Assembly: GCA_964418485.1 (NCBI GenBank)
Contig: CAYQMH010000040.1
Location: 1 to 19,689 of the forward strand
Reading direction: 5' to 3'
DNA: 19,689 bases
DNA from: JAFGHJ01 sp964418485
GTDB lineage: Bacteria; Hydrothermota; UBA3072
The position numbers and the translations under genes were made by a program. Below the pieces are notes generated by a model. It made no database searches, was not told the origin of the DNA, and saw nothing but the letters and a program-made list of their open reading frames with translations. Positions 15,401-19,689 of the stretch are shown here, in pieces (the stretch's first letter is position 1; each line of letters opens with the position of its first letter).

Positions 15401-18400
15401 CAGAAATAGAATATCCAAAAAGTTCTTCCGAATCTGGAGTTGAGGTTGTTACCTATGAATACAGAGGAAACACGACAGAGGTAATTGATGAAAAGCTTAA
15501 TCATACTACGTTAATCAATGACGCATCTGGTAATTTAATCACAGTTGAAGATGCGCTTGGCTATTATACCGATTATTATTATGATGTAAACGGGAAACTG
15601 TTAGAGATAGAAGATGCAGATGTACCAAGAAAACACACTTACTTCGAATATGACTGGTTAGGGAATTTGATTGGAAGGGAAGGGCCGGATAGAGGAGAAA
15701 ACACATTCGAATATTATCCTGATGGGCAGGTCGAGCTTCATGTAAATAATTCAGGTGATTCTATCTTCTATGGTTATGATGAATTAGGCAGGATTACAAC
15801 TAAAGGAGGTCCGGGTTTATATGACCCGCCCCCGGTTTACATAACAGATACTTTATTCTATGATACCGAAACCGGATTTATTAAACCTGATTCTGTATTT
15901 GGTAATTCGATAGAGTGGGATTTAAATATGGATGTATCTCAGTGGGGGAATGTGAACATAAGTTTTGAGACGAAATGCGGTTATAAACCTTATGGTGGCG
16001 CCTATCAGGTTGAAGGGAAATGCTCGTTATATGTATATTTTGAAGATCCAGACACCTTTTTTGTGCGGAGGTTTGAAATATTCGAAGGATCCACTGGGGC
16101 GAACTCCTGGAACTATCCTCCCCATATTTTTCCTGTTGACCCTGTGGATTATGGAAATATTATTTCAGGTATAAAAATTAAACATACGGGAAAAGCAAAA
16201 GGGAGTTTTCCGTGCGGGTATCCCTGCAACCCTTATTGGGCGGATTCGATAAAGAATGTTACGGTAGAAGTAGGCGTTTTAGATTCATTACCTTATACAG
16301 TACTTGGAGATACCCTGGAGGAATATTTTTATGATAATTATACTATAAAGGGCACGACCTACACACCTCCTTCAGGTTTAACATATTCCCGGGGAAGACT
16401 TACGGGTTTTGAGAATGAAAATATACGTGAAGTGTACTTTTATGATCAATTCAGCAATTTACGCGAAAAATTGGTGATACCCTTTAAAGCAGATAACGTA
16501 GTAGCTCGGGAATTCGAATATTCTTATGACTTGCAGGGAAGATTGACAAGGTTAGATTTTCCGAGTCATGGGGTTGAGTACGAATATGACAAATTGGGCA
16601 ATATTTTATCTGTAGAGATTAATGGTAATGAAACGATAAATCTTTCATCCACGGCAGCAGGACTTTTAAGCGGTATTGATTTTCCCGGAGGTGTTACAGA
16701 TACATTTAGTTATCTACCAAGGAACTGGATGGATAGTATGGGGATAGTAAAAGGTGCTAGTATACTACACGCAGTTGATTTTACATATAACAAACGAGGA
16801 GAACTCTTGGAAGAGAAGAGATATGCTCCTTCCCCGCAAATCACGGTAGCAGAATATACTTATGATCCTCTTGGGCGACTTATAGAGGAAGATAGAGAGG
16901 GTACTGAGAACGACTACAGTTTCACCTATGATGCGGTCGGAAATAGAAATGTTGTTGACGGTATCACTTATCAGTATATTTATCAGACTAACAAGTTGAT
17001 ATATGATGGACCAAATACATACGATTATAACGATATTGGGTGTATAAAATCAAAATCCGATGTAAATGGTGAGGTAAACTTTTACTACGATTCGAAAGGC
17101 AGACTTACAGGAGTTTGCGATGAAGACGGTAACGGATACAAGTATTATTACAAAGGGAGTCAGAGGATAAGAGAGGAAAAGTTATCGGATATTGATTTAG
17201 ATATAGAAGGTTTTTCTTATTACTGTGAATTACAATGGGATAAACTTCCGGAAGGTGAACTTAGAGCGATTTTCCTCGATGAAAACAATGATTCAATCGG
17301 CAGTCAAAAATTAGAGGAGTTTTGGGGTCCCTATACCTATGATTGGCAGGAATTTTCCGGTCAGGGAAGTGTACCTCCAGGTACTTTTGCCGTGCAATTG
17401 AGTGTAAAAATAGTGGAGCCGAGCGGAGAAGAGCACGTATGGGTTAACGATATGTATACAGAAGGAATATGGAGTGATGATATAAGCGGAACTCCCGAAG
17501 AGGAGTACAACTATTTCTACGACAATGCCGGAAACCTAGTAATGATTGAAGATGAAAATGGAGGACTCTATAATAAAACACAATATATCTACGCGGGGAA
17601 TCGTCTTATTGCAAAACTGGAAGGTTCCAATGTACCCTTTTTCTACCATCTTGACAGAATAGGTTCTCCCATTATGATTACGGATGTGAATGGAAATGTG
17701 GTGAAACAGAAAAAATATGAAGCGTTTGGGAATTTAGTTTGGGCAAGTGGAACACATGATGACAAAAGAGAATTCACGGGTAAAGAGAAGGACCCGACAG
17801 GTTTCCATTATTTCGGTGCGAGGTATTATTCCGGAGATATCGGAAGATTCCTGACCCCTGATCCACATACGGTAGGTCCGGGAAATTTGAATTTAAGGGA
17901 CCCGCAAACATTGAATCCTTATGTTTATTGTACGAATGACCCGCTAATCCTAATTGATCCAAATGGATTGCAAAGCTTTGATCCAATGATATACTATAAT
18001 GCCATGACCCATGAGTTTGAATCAGCAGTTAATCAATTAATTAGCGCGGGTAAAGTAGTGATAGGACTTCCTGGGAAAGCAGCCAATGATTTAGTAGGAT
18101 CGGAAGTAGTTAGTGCTGTTAGCGGTTCCAGCGGACTTGGCTTTGGGTATACGCTAACGAGTGCTGCCTTTGCATTAGAGGGTGGATTGACAAAAGCGGA
18201 GGCGTTTGGAATAGCTGCTAGTTTTTCTGCAACTACTGGCTCTGCGTTGATAAAACTTGGGACACTGACAGGTCCAGGGTCTGAAGGATATGGGGCTATT
18301 CTCGGTTATGGTGGAGGTATAATATTTTATGGGATCGCTGGGGGTTTTGAAATATTAGCTACCAAAGCACGCTTAGCGGAAATTAATGGGGAGATATATA

Positions 18401-18585
18401 TAATATGGCCCAAGGAGAGAGAACCCATAGAGGAGGAAAACCTCAGGTTGGAATTCAATCCAGATGATATTGATTTCAACAGTGATAATAACAGCCATTT
18501 TAACCGTAGCATTGATGTTAACTGGGATCCCTTTTATTTTGATCCAAAGCGCGATAATGCTGGCTCATGTGAATATTGGCAATAA
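12454..18585 (+). CDS. Giant RHS/YD-repeat protein with glycine-zipper C-terminal tip
   Basis: A 2043-residue RHS protein, probably exported. A hydrophobic N-terminus (SLLMLMFLINSA) lacks a basic N-region. Next comes an N-terminal beta domain starting near TSNGNLELKIKLLSLP. From about residue 750 to 1730 there are many YD repeats (YDIYGRISEV, YSYDGLGRLI, YDVNGKLLEI, YDELGRITT, YTYDPLGRLIEE, YDAVGNRN) that build the hollow RHS shell. Two non-YD beta modules interrupt it, at about 1150-1277 and 1579-1666. The RHS core boundary runs LDRIGSPIMITD ... FTGKEKDPTGFHYFGARYY ... GRFLTPDP and ends YVYCTNDPLILIDPNGL (D1829, D1835), where Rhs proteins usually cut themselves. The last ~204 residues are a tip unlike a known toxin: Gly/Ala-rich helices with GxxxG spacing, then an acidic Asn/Asp-rich tail. 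GGGAGG lies 10 nt before the ATG. No frameshift was seen. Confidence 0.92.
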   Translation: MSLLMLMFLINSAGVSGDKPNSGCAGCDSLRVKPRVETTLEEPRGEMLQYTFGMDAYNVGFNKSSISTNILEEQINTSNGNLELKIKLLSLPMRGNKDYDLYLTYRGSPLSMPGVLVNRTRDFFQGGTFFRLHLYGYNLPNGYVEEWLYERGDSNTYLVTADMGNCGLGWNVTPGEVSLNANWQAHNVTCGSTVICKDLDPTARKDGFINLNGQSYNIYSVNWGTSWNVKGKRNWKFKRNKLYTPDYTYETDLISVLYPNPRFVESTSRRELCLLSKMTDRNGNYVEFEWYEEVYAPPGARIPKKICTPTDTCYIYIDSIPVDTNERLEENPDAVYPYCLWDFYVIDSIVKNVNGEKFKVNFYYHQEWYRAVMEYWYGHAFVLLDSIEFLKDGDRIKPPYRFKYSNSTTSPSHRQGELIEMVAPDSAKYEYFYNEKKYFRTDNYGDDTLTTWYPYLSKYRVVDRKVVTLPDAAHIESGNGSNIYEYNYTYGKSVGPNFGEWLSPIGMGGYILYSKSYFPIYDFCRIDMPDTGSITYFNVDSTYVDNLLKINYRNWTVVVDGWPLPRNCAEEEDVILPFEREEFYGRPYKIVTSNSRNMRDGNNYRLKAEHFYWTISEEVLPCGFTLERPLHPFLRYKAVQLDPDGDSIEVGEKAYVYHYEEYDQYDNQKKVCFLGEATLTGTSSYTMQFVDDVDLKQSWEILGMPEWSDNPSDNWEVRKDYVYEQDSDYADSLLYNLVDSAFKSDYNGNLVQKTKFEYDNPSHLVNIDPNPLCHDPGYGTSRTIRGNLTKKTEWINENETRSQQYWYDICGNLVEMKDYMGEEYGFEYDNKAVFPERKIYPDNSNEHFNFDRKGNLRSFTDRSSIVSEFKYDIYGRISEVKKGIHAPPIGMCLLGKYQYDDFNRKAKEITYKSTGSSDTTIYSYDGLGRLINFKKCAPTSVVVDYIYNGDGQLIKETLPRFSDVSLYDADYTIKTFDGLGRVTEIEYPKSSSESGVEVVTYEYRGNTTEVIDEKLNHTTLINDASGNLITVEDALGYYTDYYYDVNGKLLEIEDADVPRKHTYFEYDWLGNLIGREGPDRGENTFEYYPDGQVELHVNNSGDSIFYGYDELGRITTKGGPGLYDPPPVYITDTLFYDTETGFIKPDSVFGNSIEWDLNMDVSQWGNVNISFETKCGYKPYGGAYQVEGKCSLYVYFEDPDTFFVRRFEIFEGSTGANSWNYPPHIFPVDPVDYGNIISGIKIKHTGKAKGSFPCGYPCNPYWADSIKNVTVEVGVLDSLPYTVLGDTLEEYFYDNYTIKGTTYTPPSGLTYSRGRLTGFENENIREVYFYDQFSNLREKLVIPFKADNVVAREFEYSYDLQGRLTRLDFPSHGVEYEYDKLGNILSVEINGNETINLSSTAAGLLSGIDFPGGVTDTFSYLPRNWMDSMGIVKGASILHAVDFTYNKRGELLEEKRYAPSPQITVAEYTYDPLGRLIEEDREGTENDYSFTYDAVGNRNVVDGITYQYIYQTNKLIYDGPNTYDYNDIGCIKSKSDVNGEVNFYYDSKGRLTGVCDEDGNGYKYYYKGSQRIREEKLSDIDLDIEGFSYYCELQWDKLPEGELRAIFLDENNDSIGSQKLEEFWGPYTYDWQEFSGQGSVPPGTFAVQLSVKIVEPSGEEHVWVNDMYTEGIWSDDISGTPEEEYNYFYDNAGNLVMIEDENGGLYNKTQYIYAGNRLIAKLEGSNVPFFYHLDRIGSPIMITDVNGNVVKQKKYEAFGNLVWASGTHDDKREFTGKEKDPTGFHYFGARYYSGDIGRFLTPDPHTVGPGNLNLRDPQTLNPYVYCTNDPLILIDPNGLQSFDPMIYYNAMTHEFESAVNQLISAGKVVIGLPGKAANDLVGSEVVSAVSGSSGLGFGYTLTSAAFALEGGLTKAEAFGIAASFSATTGSALIKLGTLTGPGSEGYGAILGYGGGIIFYGIAGGFEILATKARLAEINGEIYIIWPKEREPIEEENLRLEFNPDDIDFNSDNNSHFNRSIDVNWDPFYFDPKRDNAGSCEYWQ

Positions 18586-18679
18586 ATAGTTTATTGAGTT
18601 GATTATTTTGAACTGTTCTTTTAGTAAAATACATAAATCCGTATGTATATTGTAAAAATAATTCAACGCCCCCTTCTTC

Positions 18680-19525
18680 TTATGCCTTTATTTCATCTGG
18701 ATTGGCAAAATTTTCTTTGACACCCGGCCGTGTAAAATAATATATTATACTTCCGGATAAGAGAAATTCTACTGCGGAAATAACCATCACGTGGAAACTT
18801 TCTACAGTGGGGGATGTAATTCTTGACCATAATCCTATAAGTCCAAGAAATATATAAAAAGAATGCATAAATACTACTGTACTCCTCATTGATTCGAACA
18901 AAAAAAGTAACCCTAACCCGAAAATAACCCACATAAAGCTCCATACTATTATAATTGTCAATAGGATTCTAAATATACCTCCCTCATCATTAGCGTTTAA
19001 TAAAAAGAACAATAAAGATAAACTTAACAGTCCTATAATTATATGAAGCCAACCAAAAAAAGTGATACCTTTCAATCTATAAGTAGAACGAGGGATATAT
19101 TTAAAATATCCATTTTTCCCAAAAAACACGGTTAATAAAACCAGAAAAATCAAACCTCCTATTAAAGGATACATGATCGATTGTGTGATTATAAAAAATA
19201 AGAATCCTATTAAAGCAGGCCATGGGAACCACAATGTCTGCAGAGAAATTTGTCTTCTTACTTTTGTAGTTAAATCTAATTCTGCTAAAGTACTATATTT
19301 GTTTTTGAAGTAAAAAGAGAAAATTATAAGATAAATAAGAAATAAAATAAAACCAATAGCTATGGGTTGGCTGTACTCTGCAATTTTATTCTTTATTTTC
19401 TCATAAGAACACAATATAGATGCGAGAGGAAACGCGAGGGGAGTCAAATATTGTACAGCTATAGTAAATATGACTTTCCTTTTATTTATTTCTTGTTCAC
19501 CTTTTACTTTTTTATCTTTTTCCAT
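18680..19525 (-). CDS. Polytopic membrane protein, unknown function
   Basis: A 281-residue integral membrane protein with a basic N-terminus (MEKDKKVKGEQEINKRKV) and about eight predicted hydrophobic helices, near residues 18-39, 53-73, 99-117, 118-136, 153-176, 184-210, 216-233 and 244-264. The loops are short and the C-terminus (PGVKENFANPDEIKA) is charged. I recognise no family signature and no catalytic motif. It is convergent with the RHS gene, with 94 nt between their stop codons and no clear hairpin. There is no Shine-Dalgarno sequence before the ATG; a promoter sits directly upstream. Next to an RHS gene with a hydrophobic tip it could be an immunity protein, but orientation and distance do not particularly support this. 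Confidence 0.75.
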   Translation of the reverse strand: MEKDKKVKGEQEINKRKVIFTIAVQYLTPLAFPLASILCSYEKIKNKIAEYSQPIAIGFILFLIYLIIFSFYFKNKYSTLAELDLTTKVRRQISLQTLWFPWPALIGFLFFIITQSIMYPLIGGLIFLVLLTVFFGKNGYFKYIPRSTYRLKGITFFGWLHIIIGLLSLSLLFFLLNANDEGGIFRILLTIIIVWSFMWVIFGLGLLFLFESMRSTVVFMHSFYIFLGLIGLWSRITSPTVESFHVMVISAVEFLLSGSIIYYFTRPGVKENFANPDEIKA

Positions 19526-19533
19526 TGGTTATA

Positions 19534-19561
19534 AATATAGAAATCTTCCAGAATTAGTCAA
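19534..19561 (-). promoter_or_regulatory. Promoter of the membrane-protein gene, near-leaderless
   Basis: The minus strand reads TTGACT (19561-19556), a 16-nt spacer, and TATATT (19539-19534). The ATG at 19525 is 8 nt beyond the -10 box, so the transcript would have a leader of at most about 3 nt, consistent with the missing Shine-Dalgarno sequence. Confidence 0.6.
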
Positions 19562-19592
19562 GGGAAAAAAGTATAAACGGTGGGAGAGTTCA

Positions 19593-19637
19593 TATCAACG
19601 GGGTCAAGCCTTCTTTGTATCAACGGGGTCAGACCTT
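19593..19637 (+). repeat. Direct repeat TATCAACGGGGTCA, two copies
   Basis: TATCAACGGGGTCAAGCCTT (19593-19612) recurs as TATCAACGGGGTCAGACCTT (19618-19637), 25 nt apart, with 18 of 20 bases identical. GGGGTCA(G)ACCTT motifs of this kind are, to my knowledge, found near Y1/REP-associated transposase genes in environmental bacteria; no transposase lies inside the window. Confidence 0.6.
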
Positions 19638-19651
19638 GAAATGTGAAAAGG

Positions 19652-19689
19652 TTGACAAATTGAGTTGAGGGAGTAATATCTTGATATGG
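19652..19689 (+). promoter_or_regulatory. Promoter and possible leaderless start of a gene leaving the window
   Basis: TTGACA (19652-19657) and TAATAT (19674-19679) are 16 nt apart. An ATG at 19686-19688 lies 6 nt beyond the -10 box, the geometry also seen before the Fur-like remnant. Only one codon is visible, so the gene is unproven. Confidence 0.45.

Noticed and set aside
14983..15504. 173-residue minus-strand frame inside the RHS gene
   Set aside because: Antisense shadow of the YD-repeat coding sequence.

Overview
The window is AT-rich bacterial DNA, probably from an uncultured FCB-like or WOR-3-like candidate lineage. The hints are a T9SS/FlgD-type C-terminal sorting domain (NSPNPFN start, GVYIYRL end), secreted 'VGIGTTNP' repeat proteins next to a giant RHS protein, a zinc-knuckle nicotinate phosphoribosyltransferase of the kind known from archaea, and an orphan TrpB2. 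The lineage call is an inference from protein style only. No rRNA, tRNA or CRISPR array was seen.

Layout. (1) 2-2933, plus strand: a tight operon of an acidic TPR protein (cut by the left edge), an M24 Xaa-Pro peptidase, elongation factor P and a Crp/Fnr-type regulator. The genes overlap or are 0-9 nt apart. (2) 2934-3351: gene-free DNA full of short dispersed repeats (ACCACAGAG / CACAAAG, 9-nt periodic). (3) 6688-3352, minus strand: a four-Cys small protein, nicotinate phosphoribosyltransferase, seryl-tRNA synthetase (8-nt overlap) and a lipoprotein. (4) 6689-7058: another repeat patch with a hairpin and a perfect 39-bp direct repeat. (5) 10532-7059, minus strand: a membrane-anchored DUF362 protein carrying a sorting domain, then trpB2. 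(6) 10594-11087: a dense regulatory region. It holds a short remnant of a Fur-family regulator behind a perfect TTGACA-N17-TATAAT promoter whose spacer is a Zur/PerR-like palindrome, a separate promoter for the DUF362 gene, repeats, and a divergent plus-strand promoter. (7) 11201-18585, plus strand: a secreted GIGTTNP/coiled-coil protein followed by a 2043-residue RHS/YD-repeat protein with an RHS core boundary (DPNGL) and a glycine-zipper-rich C-terminal tip. (8) 19525-18680, minus strand: a convergent protein with about eight membrane helices. (9) 19593-19689: a duplicated CAACGGGGTCA motif and a promoter leading off the right edge, perhaps the border of a transposase unit.

How the parts relate. 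The first two operons are mainly housekeeping functions (protein turnover, translation, NAD salvage, tRNA charging). The accessory part is the surface module: the GIGTTNP protein and RHS protein are probably exported and work together at the cell surface, and the RHS tip is a candidate toxin or translocation segment. The neighbouring membrane protein is the only nearby candidate for an immunity protein, but its convergent orientation argues against a classical toxin-immunity pair. Three promoters place an ATG almost exactly at the predicted transcription start, suggesting leaderless mRNAs alongside ordinary Shine-Dalgarno genes.
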